Shown here: in pieces, positions 9,631-18,500 of the stretch
Layout of the letters: each line of letters begins with the position of its first letter
How positions within the stretch are numbered: the stretch's first letter is position 1
Made by a program: the position numbers and the translations under genes
The notes under the pieces: model-generated
What the model saw: the letters and a program-made list of their open reading frames with translations, nothing else
What the model was told of the DNA's origin: nothing
The model's database searches: none
Origin: Saprospiraceae bacterium
GTDB taxonomy: Bacteria > Bacteroidota > Bacteroidia > Chitinophagales > Saprospiraceae
Assembly: GCA_019187225.1 (NCBI GenBank)
Contig: JABAQQ010000027.1
Location: forward strand, 7,766 to 71,765
DNA: 64,000 nt
Reading direction: 5' to 3'

Positions 9631-10500
9631 TTAAAAAATCCATCGGTAACCAAATGCAAGTGTGATCCCTACGTGAATTACCATGATGATCAACATAATA
9701 ATGGCAAACGGTAAATGGGCAACGTGCCAGTATTTGAACAGTTGTTGCATGGTTTGCAACCGCTCGATGCGGTTGTTCAGCGAGATCTCGTTTTTTATGA
9801 GGCGGGTTACCTGAATCACGTCAGCCGGAGGTAAATTGTTGCCTCTTAGGATGTTTTTTATATTCCGGATCGTTTTTTTATCTTCAAAATACCTGCTTGC
9901 CATCCCCGACAACAGGCTCCTGCCGCCGGTTCCGGCTTTGACCCGGGTAGATTCCACGATGGCGATGTAACTGGCTTCGTCCAGGCGGTAGACGCCTTTT
10001 AACAAGTCGCCCACGTTGCTTTTCATTGCCTGTACCTCGTTGAGACTCAATTCCCTTCCTTCGATGGTCCGGGGTATCTGGATGTATATAAACCGGCCGA
10101 TGATGCCGCTGATCACTACCGCCACCATGCTCCAGAAACTGATGGAAACGATGCCGCCAAACTTGAATGCCGTGTGGAACAGGATCATGACCGGGCCCAG
10201 GCTGCACAAAAAAATGTGAAACTCCAGCCAGTATTTCAACCTTCCGAAGCGGGCAAGAAACTTGTACCTCTTACGGGCGATATAAGAGAAAACACCGATA
10301 AGGATCAGCAGGGTGCCGAAAATACCCAACCCATGGCCGAATACGCCGCTCGGCTTGAAGTAGTTGTGATCGGGATGGTAAAACCTTTCTGATATACTGG
10401 TGGAGTAATAAGAAATCCCCGCATAAGCAAGAAATACCGTCGTCAGAACAACAATGCTTACCAGGATGGAAATGTAAAAACGGTGCGTCGTGGGCGACAT
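9631..10500 (-). CDS. Diheme cytochrome b-type integral membrane protein
   Basis: 289 residues with four to five hydrophobic helices: about 9-31, 52-75, 92-113, 118-142 and 263-285. His95 and His109 lie on one helix and His262 and His276 on another, each pair 14 residues apart. This is the classical pattern for two stacked b hemes in a four-helix bundle. His42, His45 and His56 lie near the second helix. A soluble loop of about 110 residues separates the helices and the protein ends AFGYRWIF. It is the first gene of the cytochrome operon, 9 bp before the Fe-S flavoprotein, so the two probably form the inner-membrane entry complex. No named family is recognised; it may oxidise quinol or accept electrons from the flavoprotein. 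Confidence 0.8.
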   Translation of the reverse strand: MSPTTHRFYISILVSIVVLTTVFLAYAGISYYSTSISERFYHPDHNYFKPSGVFGHGLGIFGTLLILIGVFSYIARKRYKFLARFGRLKYWLEFHIFLCSLGPVMILFHTAFKFGGIVSISFWSMVAVVISGIIGRFIYIQIPRTIEGRELSLNEVQAMKSNVGDLLKGVYRLDEASYIAIVESTRVKAGTGGRSLLSGMASRYFEDKKTIRNIKNILRGNNLPPADVIQVTRLIKNEISLNNRIERLQTMQQLFKYWHVAHLPFAIIMLIIMVIHVGITLAFGYRWIF

Positions 10501-10525
10501 GATTAAACCGGAATTGGATGAAAGA

Positions 10526-10533
10526 CGAAGGTA
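10526..10533 (-). promoter_or_regulatory. Possible -7 box of the cytochrome operon
   Basis: On the minus strand this reads TACCTTCG, one base from the Bacteroidota TAnnTTTG consensus. It lies about 26 bp before the ATG of the cytochrome b gene. No convincing -33 TTTG is present, so the call is weak. Confidence 0.28.
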
Positions 10534-10676
10534 AAGATCGGTCTTCGATTAAAGTTAAAAAGGATGACATTTTCGTGACACAGCGACGATAATGAAAGCA
10601 AAAATCGCTCGCAGCCATTCGGTTATTGCGGCGCCGTTTCGATTTAACATATAAGAGTGTGTAGTCATTAATGCAT

Positions 10677-11147
10677 TCATTTGCGCATACCCTCCCATAG
10701 CCAACGGTCACTCCCATGACGGTACAACAACCAGAATCCCGCACTTGCCGTCAATGAAAACGGGAATGCCGCGCCAATTCCCAATGGCACAATTGCCAGC
10801 AGGAAAACGATGCCGCCCAAGCAGGCTAATTTAAAAATCCAGCCTTTAGCCAGCATACCCAGGGCGATGCATGCCTGCCCCGTTGCAATGGTCAGAACCA
10901 TCGGTGTGACATGGGTCAAAAACCAACCTGCAATAAACTCTTGGTAGACCGGCCAGGCGTAATTGGCATAATCGAGATATACGTCCGGGTTTTTTACAGC
11001 AGTATTGCTGTTGACCCATGCTGCCCATGCAAACAAAACGAAATACAAGAAACGCCCTAAGCGAGAGCGTTTCCAGCATGCCAACAACAGGAGCGCGGCA
11101 ACGATGTTGGAGGCCGTATAAGCGATCCAGAGAGTCTCTTGCGACAT
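10677..11147 (-). CDS. Small four-helix membrane protein, function unknown
   Basis: 156 residues, start ATG at 11147, three bases after the stop of the zinc-ribbon gene on the same strand. Hydrophobic segments lie around 10-24, 32-46, 73-100 and 105-135, with no signal peptide. A DVYLDYANYAWPVY segment faces one side of the membrane. I recognise no family. The 176-bp gap separates it from the cytochrome operon, so a functional link is not assumed. Confidence 0.7.
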   Translation of the reverse strand: MSQETLWIAYTASNIVAALLLLACWKRSRLGRFLYFVLFAWAAWVNSNTAVKNPDVYLDYANYAWPVYQEFIAGWFLTHVTPMVLTIATGQACIALGMLAKGWIFKLACLGGIVFLLAIVPLGIGAAFPFSLTASAGFWLLYRHGSDRWLWEGMRK

Positions 11148-11150
11148 GGC

Positions 11151-11435
11151 TCAATCATCAAAATCAAACAATTCTTCAAAGAACGACCCTTTCTTTTTCC
11201 GCTCCGGGTAACGATGCTGAGGGTGGTGCTCCTGATCGTGTTTTTTGGGCGCTTCATATTGCGGAAAGTTATCGTCGTGGAAAGATTTCGGGACGTAGTA
11301 TTGCGCGGCGCGTTCGATGATCTTATCCAGTTCGCCGCGGTCGAGCCACACCCCCCGGCATTTCAGGCAAAAATCAATTTCCACGCCGTGACGTTCGGCT
11401 GTTTGGAGCGGTTCTTTACAAAGAGGGCAGAGCAT
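11151..11435 (-). CDS. TFIIB-type zinc-ribbon protein
   Basis: 94 residues from the ATG at 11435. An upstream in-frame start would only add 21 unconserved residues. The N-terminus is CPLCKEPL (a CxxC), followed about 20 residues later by FCLKCRGVWLDRGEL, the hallmark of the zf-TFIIB family of small bacterial zinc-ribbon proteins. The tail is charged and His/Lys-rich, ending in the acidic FEELFDFDD. It forms a two-gene unit with the downstream membrane protein. The biochemical role of this family is not established. Confidence 0.85.
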   Translation of the reverse strand: MLCPLCKEPLQTAERHGVEIDFCLKCRGVWLDRGELDKIIERAAQYYVPKSFHDDNFPQYEAPKKHDQEHHPQHRYPERKKKGSFFEELFDFDD

Positions 11436-11532
11436 GGTGAAAGTAGTTATGAGTGATGAGTAATGAATTGTTGGGCAAGTTTCATGAGATTTTTCCAATA
11501 CGGCAATGACTTTCGATATGTTTCCATGTGAC

Positions 11533-12552
11533 TCACATCAACTGTTCAAGGTATTCGCCCAGTAAATTCCGGTACCCCTTCGCCGTGTCTTCCAATGCCG
11601 GCGAGTGGTGTTGCTCCCATTCCATCAGCGCCACTTTCAGGCGCACATTCGCCCGGTAGGCTTTGAAATACAGAAACAATTGCTCGTCCTCCCGATTTTC
11701 GATGCATGCCCAATCCCGACAGTAGGCAGTCATGAACACTTCCGAAAGTTCACGATGCCCACCCGCCTCCAGGTCCATGCACAAAAACGCCAATTCGCTC
11801 AGCACGTCTAATTGCCGGAAATGCGGGTTGAACTCGATGCAGTCGAACACCACCGGCCCCTCCGGCAGCAAAAAAATATTGCGCGTGTGCAGGTCGCCAT
11901 GGCCATCCACCCAGAAGCCGCCGTCGGCACGCCGGTGAAGCCGTTCTTCGTGTTTGTCGAGAAATTGACCAACCTGTTTTCGCCAGCCTTCAAGCACCCG
12001 GGCTGCTTCGGAGCCCCAGATATTCGCACATACTTCCTCCAAACGAAACAGATCATCGAAGTCGGCGCGGTTGTCGCCCGCTTTATACGGCACCTCGCTG
12101 CCGCGCAGGACGACCGACCGGTGAAATCGGACGAGCATTTTGGCCAGCGCTTCCATCTCGCCCGCCACATGGGCATTCCGGCGCAGCAATTTATCCATCT
12201 GGCGCTGATTGTCCATTCTTTTCATCAAAACGGCGTGGTCATGCGGCGCTCTTCCGTCACCCGTCGGGGAAATGACCGGCCATCCGTTTTTATCTAAAAG
12301 TACAGGCAATACATCGAGGTACATTTCCGGCGCCAGGCGGCGGTTGAGGCGCAGCTCCTCCCGGCAATAAAATTCCCGTTTTTCGGGCGTACTGAAATCC
12401 AGAAAAGGGAACTGCACCGGTTTTTTGATCTTAAAAGCGAATGCAGGCGTCAGGATTACCCATGAAATGTGTGTTTCCACCCATTCCACCGGCGCTTTCG
12501 GGCCGGGAAAATAGCCGTTGGCAACGATCATTTGTATCTGTTCGGGAGTCAT
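11533..12552 (-). CDS. APH-like phosphotransferase, stand-alone N-terminal half of a usually fused protein
   Basis: 339 residues. The opening ETHISWV...KIKKPVQFPFLDF and EELRLNRRLAPEMY are typical of proteins annotated as bifunctional aminoglycoside phosphotransferase/ATP-binding proteins. The kinase catalytic signature HGDLHTRNI (about residue 218) and the metal-binding FDCIEFNP (about 236) are both present. In the family as I know it, a P-loop kinase domain of about 170 residues follows; here the protein stops after the APH part. A matching P-loop kinase is encoded separately at 22317-22838. The substrate is unknown; antibiotic resistance is not implied. Confidence 0.85.
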   Translation of the reverse strand: MTPEQIQMIVANGYFPGPKAPVEWVETHISWVILTPAFAFKIKKPVQFPFLDFSTPEKREFYCREELRLNRRLAPEMYLDVLPVLLDKNGWPVISPTGDGRAPHDHAVLMKRMDNQRQMDKLLRRNAHVAGEMEALAKMLVRFHRSVVLRGSEVPYKAGDNRADFDDLFRLEEVCANIWGSEAARVLEGWRKQVGQFLDKHEERLHRRADGGFWVDGHGDLHTRNIFLLPEGPVVFDCIEFNPHFRQLDVLSELAFLCMDLEAGGHRELSEVFMTAYCRDWACIENREDEQLFLYFKAYRANVRLKVALMEWEQHHSPALEDTAKGYRNLLGEYLEQLM

Positions 12553-12821
12553 ATTGCGGCTTTCAAAAGCATTCGTTGCAGCGATGGTTCAGTTGAGTGC
12601 ATGGGCAAATAAACGGAGAATTGCGCATCGCCCCCCCGATAAACGGCAGATTTCGGTTGACGAACGGTCGCGACGCCCGAAATACGTCCGTTCGTCAATT
12701 TCCCGCCACCGTTTACAAGGTTTTTCGGCCGGCAGGCTGTAGCATCCCCTCACTTTTGCGGCGCGAAAGACACAAACCCCTTGCCGGCAGTTTATCACTT
12801 AAGTACAAGTACGAAATTAAT

Positions 12822-12895
12822 TGATATTAAGATATTGAGATATTATGCCGTAACCTACTGATTGTCAAGGATAATATCTCAATATCTTAATATCA
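12822..12895. repeat. 25-bp perfect inverted repeat of GATATT words
   Basis: The left arm (12822-12846) is three 8-bp steps of GATATT plus two bases. The right arm (12871-12895) is its exact reverse complement, with a 24-bp spacer. It is bounded on both sides by ACTTAAGT and lies in the gene-free stretch 12553-13070, next to a second palindromic element. On RNA it would form a very long AT-rich hairpin. Confidence 0.85.
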
Positions 12896-12921
12896 TTTAA
12901 TATCGCCCACCTACTTAAGTT

Positions 12922-13013
12922 ATGGACAAAATAAATTGACATTGGACGTTGGACATTTGACCATGACAACCAATCATTTAGTCAAATTTCCAATGTCAAA
13001 AATCCAATGTCCA
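12922..13013 (+). repeat. Palindromic TTGGAC-word repeat, left copy
   Basis: About 92 bp, itself an imperfect hairpin (GACATTGGACGTTGGAC on one arm, TCCAATGTCAAAAATCCAA on the other). A reverse-complement copy with most positions identical, including the unique CAACCAATCATTTAGTC centre, lies at 15301-15396. The two copies bracket three plus-strand genes for exported proteins. Confidence 0.85.
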
Positions 13014-13070
13014 CTTACTTAAAAACGGATGCTCCACATGCAATTAATTCTTCCTGTCAATTTTCACATC

Positions 13071-13553
13071 ATGAAACACTTATTGATCCCGCTGCTTTTC
13101 CTGGCGGGTGTTGCGATCCTTTCCGCGCAAAGTATGGAAAGACAAGTCGTCGGCATCGGTGGCGGCTATGTTCAAACGGCAGCAGGCTCTCTGCATTGGA
13201 CGGCAGGCGAAGTGGCCGTCTCTGCCCGGACGGGCGGCGGTATATACTGGGGCGAAGGCTTCCAGCAGTTATGGCTGGCGCCTGCCGTTGCCACACACGC
13301 CCCCGATGCCATACAGGCCATCTCCATTGCCGTTTACCCCAATCCTGCCGGCGATTACCTCCGCGTCGAATCCGATACGCCTTTACAGGTGCAATTGTTC
13401 GACCTGGCCGGAAGGCCGTTGAGCGGCCTCCTGTCGCTGAACGGTTCCCTTCAACTCGATTTGAGCGCATTGCCTGCAGGCCTGTTTTTACTGCGCGCTT
13501 TTGAGGACAACGGACGCCTGGCCGGCGTCGCCAAAGTGCAACACATTCGTTAA
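13071..13553 (+). CDS. Small secreted protein with T9SS sorting domain
   Basis: 160 residues from the ATG at 13071, chosen because it begins a good signal peptide (HLLIPLLFLAGVAILSAQ). The middle (GGGYVQTAAGSLHWTAGEV) is a short beta-rich segment. The last 75 residues are a type A T9SS C-terminal domain with the YPNPAGDYL motif, an LFDLAGRPL strand and a PAGLFLLRA strand. Export across the outer membrane by the type IX system is expected. It is the first of three genes in the cassette bounded by inverted repeats, 30 bp before a lipoprotein gene. Confidence 0.85.
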   Translation: MKHLLIPLLFLAGVAILSAQSMERQVVGIGGGYVQTAAGSLHWTAGEVAVSARTGGGIYWGEGFQQLWLAPAVATHAPDAIQAISIAVYPNPAGDYLRVESDTPLQVQLFDLAGRPLSGLLSLNGSLQLDLSALPAGLFLLRAFEDNGRLAGVAKVQHIR

Positions 13554-13583
13554 CCACCTTCCATACATTTCACATCTTCAGTT

Positions 13584-13973
13584 ATGAAAACAATGCGAAT
13601 TTTTCTGACCATCTGTATCACCGCGGTACTGTTTTCCGCTTGCAAAAAAGACAATGACAGCGACAGCGCTTCCATGCAGGGAATCTGGCAGGGCAAATGG
13701 GGCAGCGGTAGCCAGGACCCCTTGTATTTTCTCAAATTTAAAATGGAAAACAACGGGCAATTGCAGCGCCTGGACGAACAAGGCGAGGTCATCGCCAACG
13801 GAACCTGGACATTGAACGGTATCGAGTTTGAATGCACCTACACCCATACCGGCGACGGACAGGTGCATAAGATCGGCGGTCTCTACACCGATTTTGACGG
13901 TACCATTGTCGGTACCTGGGGCTATCATCCCAGCAAAGCCAATGGCGGCAACATCGAACTGAAAAAACAGTGA
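13584..13973 (+). CDS. Small lipoprotein, lipocalin-like
   Basis: 129 residues with a lipoprotein signal (LTICITAVLFSACKKD, acylated Cys about residue 20). The mature part is beta-rich: IWQGKW, LKFKMENNG, GTWTLNGIEFE, GTIVGTWGY. This pattern resembles small lipocalin-like lipoproteins of Bacteroidota. Function is unknown. It probably sits on the periplasmic or outer-membrane face and is cotranscribed with its neighbours. Confidence 0.75.
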   Translation: MKTMRIFLTICITAVLFSACKKDNDSDSASMQGIWQGKWGSGSQDPLYFLKFKMENNGQLQRLDEQGEVIANGTWTLNGIEFECTYTHTGDGQVHKIGGLYTDFDGTIVGTWGYHPSKANGGNIELKKQ

Positions 13974-14034
13974 TGGCCGGATTTCATCCCCTGCCCCGAA
14001 ACCTTCCTTTTTTCATTCTTTAAAAAATCCATCC

Positions 14035-15285
14035 ATGAAAAATATCATAACCGCAGCAGCATTGCTGTGGTCAGTTTGCCTCTTTGCCCAAACCGGCGCG
14101 CCCCGTGGTTTCCATTACCAGGCCGTGCCGCGAAAAGCCGACGGCTCCGCATTTGCCGCCGGCGCTGTCCTGAAAGTGCGTTTTCAAATCCGCGAGGGAA
14201 GTGCCGAAGGCCCCCTGCGTTACGCCGAAGACCAAATCCTTACTGTCAGCCCACAAGGTGTTGTCAGCGCTACGGTAGGGGCGGGTGAAGCCGTAGCCGG
14301 CCAACCGGGCAACATAGAAGCAGTAGCCTGGGGCGCCGCTCCGCACTTTCTCGCCGTGTCAGTGGACCTGAACGAAGATGGCGTATTCGACGACAATGAT
14401 TATTTCGGCGCCTCTCAGTTGCTGTCGGTCCCCTATGCGTTGTATGCCCAAACTTCGGGCGACAATACCTCGAATCCGGACGGGCCCGACGCGCCGCCGG
14501 GCATCACGGGCAGCGGGACGACGGGATACTTGCCGAAGTTTACCGGCAGTACCTCGATAGGCAATTCGGTGGCCTATGAAACGGGTGGAAAAATCGGCAT
14601 TGGAAACACCAGCCCCCAGGAAAAACTGCACGTGAACGGCAACATAAAAGCATACACCGGAAGATTTTCCGGCCTGGAGACCAATGCGATAACGGTGAAC
14701 AATCAAATCCAGGGCAATACTTACGGTTTGTTCGTGCAGGACGACGTGCTTCCCGCTGCGTCGGCTTATTTCAAACTGGGCAGCAGCAATTTCAAGTGGA
14801 GCCAGGTTTGGTCCACAACCGGTTATATCCTCACCTCCGACGCCCGTTTTAAAAAGGACATCCAACCGCTCCCATACGGATTGAAAGAGATCATGCAACT
14901 GCACCCTGTCTCATTCCAATGGACCGACGAGCGCCTGAGCCGCAAGCCCCAGCTGGGTTTTATCGCGCAGGACCTGCAGGGTGTATTGAAGGAAGTGGTG
15001 CGCGACGAGGAATATGTTGTGACCGATAAAGCATCGGGACGCGGCGAATGGAAGCCGGCCGCCTCCCTGGGCGTGGATTATTCGGAGATCATTCCCGTGG
15101 CAGTCCGGGCCATTCAGGAACAACAACGGATGCTGGAACAGCAGATGCAAAAACTGGAAGCGCTGCAAATCCAAAATGAAAACCTGAAAGCCGAAAACGC
15201 CCGTTTGCAAAACGAGGGAACTACCCTGGAAGCCCGTGTCCGGAAACTGGAATCCCGGATGGGACAGTCTTCGTCGGGCGAATAA
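14035..15285 (+). CDS. Surface protein with C-terminal intramolecular chaperone (tail-fibre/S74) domain
   Basis: 416 residues with signal peptide IITAAALLWSVCLFAQ. The N-terminal part (about 20-135) is a beta domain with FHYQAVPRKADG and the acidic DLNEDGVFDDNDYFG. A Gly/Ser/Thr-rich stretch leads to repeats resembling tail fibres (IGNTSPQEKLHVNG). The segment with TSDARFKKDIQPL, LGFIAQDLQ and VDYSEIIPVAVRAIQEQ is the Peptidase_S74 endosialidase chaperone domain, usually autocleaved after trimerisation. It ends in a coiled coil. Likely a trimeric adhesin-like surface fibre. Confidence 0.87.
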   Translation: MKNIITAAALLWSVCLFAQTGAPRGFHYQAVPRKADGSAFAAGAVLKVRFQIREGSAEGPLRYAEDQILTVSPQGVVSATVGAGEAVAGQPGNIEAVAWGAAPHFLAVSVDLNEDGVFDDNDYFGASQLLSVPYALYAQTSGDNTSNPDGPDAPPGITGSGTTGYLPKFTGSTSIGNSVAYETGGKIGIGNTSPQEKLHVNGNIKAYTGRFSGLETNAITVNNQIQGNTYGLFVQDDVLPAASAYFKLGSSNFKWSQVWSTTGYILTSDARFKKDIQPLPYGLKEIMQLHPVSFQWTDERLSRKPQLGFIAQDLQGVLKEVVRDEEYVVTDKASGRGEWKPAASLGVDYSEIIPVAVRAIQEQQRMLEQQMQKLEALQIQNENLKAENARLQNEGTTLEARVRKLESRMGQSSSGE

Positions 15286-15300
15286 CTGCCTCATAAGTAC

Positions 15301-15396
15301 ATGGACATTGGATTTTTGACATTGGATATTGGACTAAATGATTGGTTTCCACGGGCTAAAAGTCCAACGTCCAATGTCAATTTATTTTGTCCACAT
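15301..15396 (-). repeat. Palindromic TTGGAC-word repeat, right copy (inverted)
   Basis: The reverse complement of this segment matches 12922-13013 over its whole length with a few substitutions and a short indel. The near-identical parts include ACAAAATAAATTGACATTGG and CCAATGTCAAAAATCCAATG. It begins 15 bp after the stop of the S74 protein gene. Confidence 0.85.
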
Positions 15397-15413
15397 ACTT
15401 ACTTTTTTAAATC

Positions 15414-15569
15414 ATGAAAAAAATACGGAATCAACTGCTCCTGCTGGTTTCATTCCTGATGGCTGCCCATACATTGACCGCACAATCGCCGGAAAGCGAC
15501 CTGGAGGCGGAAAAAGAGGTAAGTCGAAATGCAAAAGTTGCGTGTATTGTGTCGGGAGAGAAGAATTAG
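15414..15569 (+). pseudogene. Short ORF with signal peptide, possible remnant of a secreted-protein gene
   Basis: An ATG at 15414 opens a 51-codon frame. A clear signal peptide (QLLLLVSFLMAAHTLTAQS) is followed by only about 27 further residues and a TAG at 15567. The mature part (SPESDLEAEKEVSRN) looks like the start of a longer exported protein. It lies directly beyond the right inverted repeat, as if the rest of a gene had been lost. It could also be a genuine tiny secreted peptide. Confidence 0.4.
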
Positions 15570-15588
15570 TTTTGCATGGCTGAAAAAT

Positions 15589-18500
15589 ATGACGATCGTG
15601 ATCCGCATTGTCGCCACCGCCCTTGCCTTCGCTTCGTTTTTTGATGCGCAGGCCCAGTTGCCGCAATACCATGCGCAGGTATTCGGGGCAGAACAAGGTA
15701 TTGGCGGTGGCGGCATCGCGGACATTTTCAAGGACCGGCAGCAGTTCCTGTGGATCGTCAATACCAGTTCGCTCCAGCGTTTCGACGGCCGCAACGTGCG
15801 TACATATTCTTTCGAGCACAGCATCCGGCAGGCGATATGCGACGACAATAACCGGATATGGGCATTGTCGGGCGCCACTATCTGGCGCAGCCGGGAGGCT
15901 TCGGAGGGGTTTGAAAGGGTGCAATTCGACACGGCGGGTGGCGTATCCCCTGTGGCAGTATTCCAACTGCCGGGCCGGCCGGTATGTATTCTGACAGGCA
16001 AAGGCTTGTTTGCCTGTGATGCCGGTTCCAAAAATTTCGTTCGTCTGCCTTTGTCGCCGCCGCCGCCACTTCCGTATACCAATCTGTGGCGTTTCGATAC
16101 TTGCGGTTCGACGATCTTTTACCCCGGTAAAGATTCTTTGTATGCCTTCGACCTCGGCACCGGTAAGGCCCGGGCATTGCCCCTGCGAACGGAAATCCCG
16201 TATTTGTGCGCTCTGACACCCGATCTGGCCATTGTTTCCAATTATGGCTCCCGTTCCTATTGGTGCAATTTTTCCAAAGATTCGGTGCAACTCATCGAGC
16301 CGCGCCGGTATGGATTGAGCGGAAATAGCGCTGTGTTCGGCGTAACCGGCGCCACGCCCCTGGGAAAAGGGCGTTTCCTGGTAACTACCCGGCGCGGTGT
16401 TTTTGTGTACGACCTGTCCCGCGACCGGTTTGACAAAGAGCAGATATACGCTGCCGGCAAACCGATAGAAACGGAGGATATGCTGGTGCGCGTTTCTACG
16501 GACAGCCACGACGCCTTCTGGGCGCACGATGTGGACGCAATCGTGACATTCAACAGCCTGGAAAATACCATCGGGCTGCTGCGCAATTATCACCGGGAAT
16601 CGCCGCTTGCCTGGAGCAACCGGGTTGTCGGTTTTGCGGAGGATGACAGGGGGAATATTTGGTTTGGCGGCGCCGGCGGATTTAAAAAACTCGACCCGCA
16701 CACCGGAACCATTACACCGTATCCGGCCGAGGATGGCGCAACCGACAGGCTCAGCCACCCCAGCGTGAGAGGAATGGGTTTTGACGGACGCTATGTCGTG
16801 CTCGGGCCAACCAATCTGGGCGTGTGGCTTTTCGACCCCCGGAGCGGGGTATACCGCCGTCCGGCCTATGCCAGCGACAGTGTGCGCCGCAGCTCGGAGG
16901 GTGATTTTATTGATCACCTGGCCATTCTGCGCAATGGCGACATCGTTGTGGCCGGGCGCTTCCATCCCTATCGCATCGAAGCGAAAACGTACCGGATGGA
17001 TTTTATCCGGTTCCCGGGCGACGACGACAATATGAACGCCGTTTTTCAGGACAAAAAAGGGCAGATCTGGTTGGGAGGAATGAGCAGGTTATTCCGGCTC
17101 GATGAAAATTACCGCTTGCAATCGGTTCATCCTGTGGATCCCGTTTTTTGTTTGCTGGAAGGCGTCCGCGACGGCGAATTGCTGATCGGCACTTCCGAAG
17201 GACTGCGCAGGCTCCTGCTCCGTCCGGAAGGAGCGGCGGTGGAAAAAGTGCCGACGCCCCTCGAAGGTGTCGGGATAACCAGTCTCCTGCGCGACCAACT
17301 GCAGCGTTTTTGGATGGGGTCGCTGGGTGGTCTGTTTTTGGCGGATACCAGGCTCGGGCTTTTTAAACAATTCGATTTCGCAGACAACATTCAGGGGCTT
17401 GTCTTCAACGGAAGCGCCTGCCTCAAGGCAAGCAACGGCATGGCTTTTTTCGGCGGCATCAATGGTATCAACTATTTTTTTCCTGAAAAGATATCCATGA
17501 ACGACCGGCCACTCTCCGTCAGCATACAATCGTTGCGCATCAACGACCGGGATACGGTGCAATGGTGGCAACCGGCGGCGCTGCCCGACCTGCCTTATCA
17601 TCAAAATACCTTGACCTTCGAAGTGGTGGCGCCTTATTATAACAATGCCGGCAAGGTGCAATACCGCTACCGGCTTTCCGGAAATTCGGAACAGTGGGTG
17701 CACATCGGCGTTAACAACCAGGTACGGCTCGCCAATCTGCCGCCCGGAGAATACCGCCTCGAAGTGGCAGCCAGCATCGGCGGTCAGGTCTGGTACGGTT
17801 CGGCTGCCTCCCTGCATTTCAATATTTTGCCGCCCTTCTGGCAAACCTGGCCATTCCGCCTGGCCGCACTTTCCGTCATCATTGGACTGATTTTCAGTAT
17901 TATCCGTTACCGCGAGAACCGCCTGAAAAAACAACAACTGGCGCAATTGGAACTCGAACGAAAGGCTGCGGAAGCGAAACTCCAGAGCATGCGCCTGCAA
18001 ATGAACCCGCATTTTTTGTTCAATGCCCTCAACTCCATCCAGCAAATGATCCTGAGCGGCAACAGCGACGGTGCGGCGATGTATCTCTCGAAGTTCTCCA
18101 AACTCCTTCGTATGGTGCTGACCCACAGCGACCACGAGCAGGTGAGCCTGCGCGAGGAAATTGCCATGCTCCGCCTCTACCTCGATCTCGAATCGCTGCG
18201 CTTCGACGACACTTTTACCTATGCCATCAACAGTGCTGCCGACCTCGATCTCGACGAGTACAAAGTGCCGCCCCTGCTTATCCAGCCATTTGTGGAAAAT
18301 GCCATCTGGCACGGCCTGCTCCACAAGGAAGGCGCCCGTATCCTGCACATTCATTTTGAGTCCGCCCCCGACGACCGCCTGCTGTGCACCATCGAGGACA
18401 ATGGTATCGGTCGCGCAGCGGCGCAGGCCCATTCCCGCAACGGCGCGCATACCGGCACGGCGGTACGGGTCGGCAACGAACGCATCGAGACCCTCAACCG

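Noticed and set aside
11533-12552. Aminoglycoside resistance gene
   Set aside because: The protein has the APH fold signature, but its N-terminal motifs match the uncharacterised kinase family usually fused to a P-loop kinase, not resistance enzymes.
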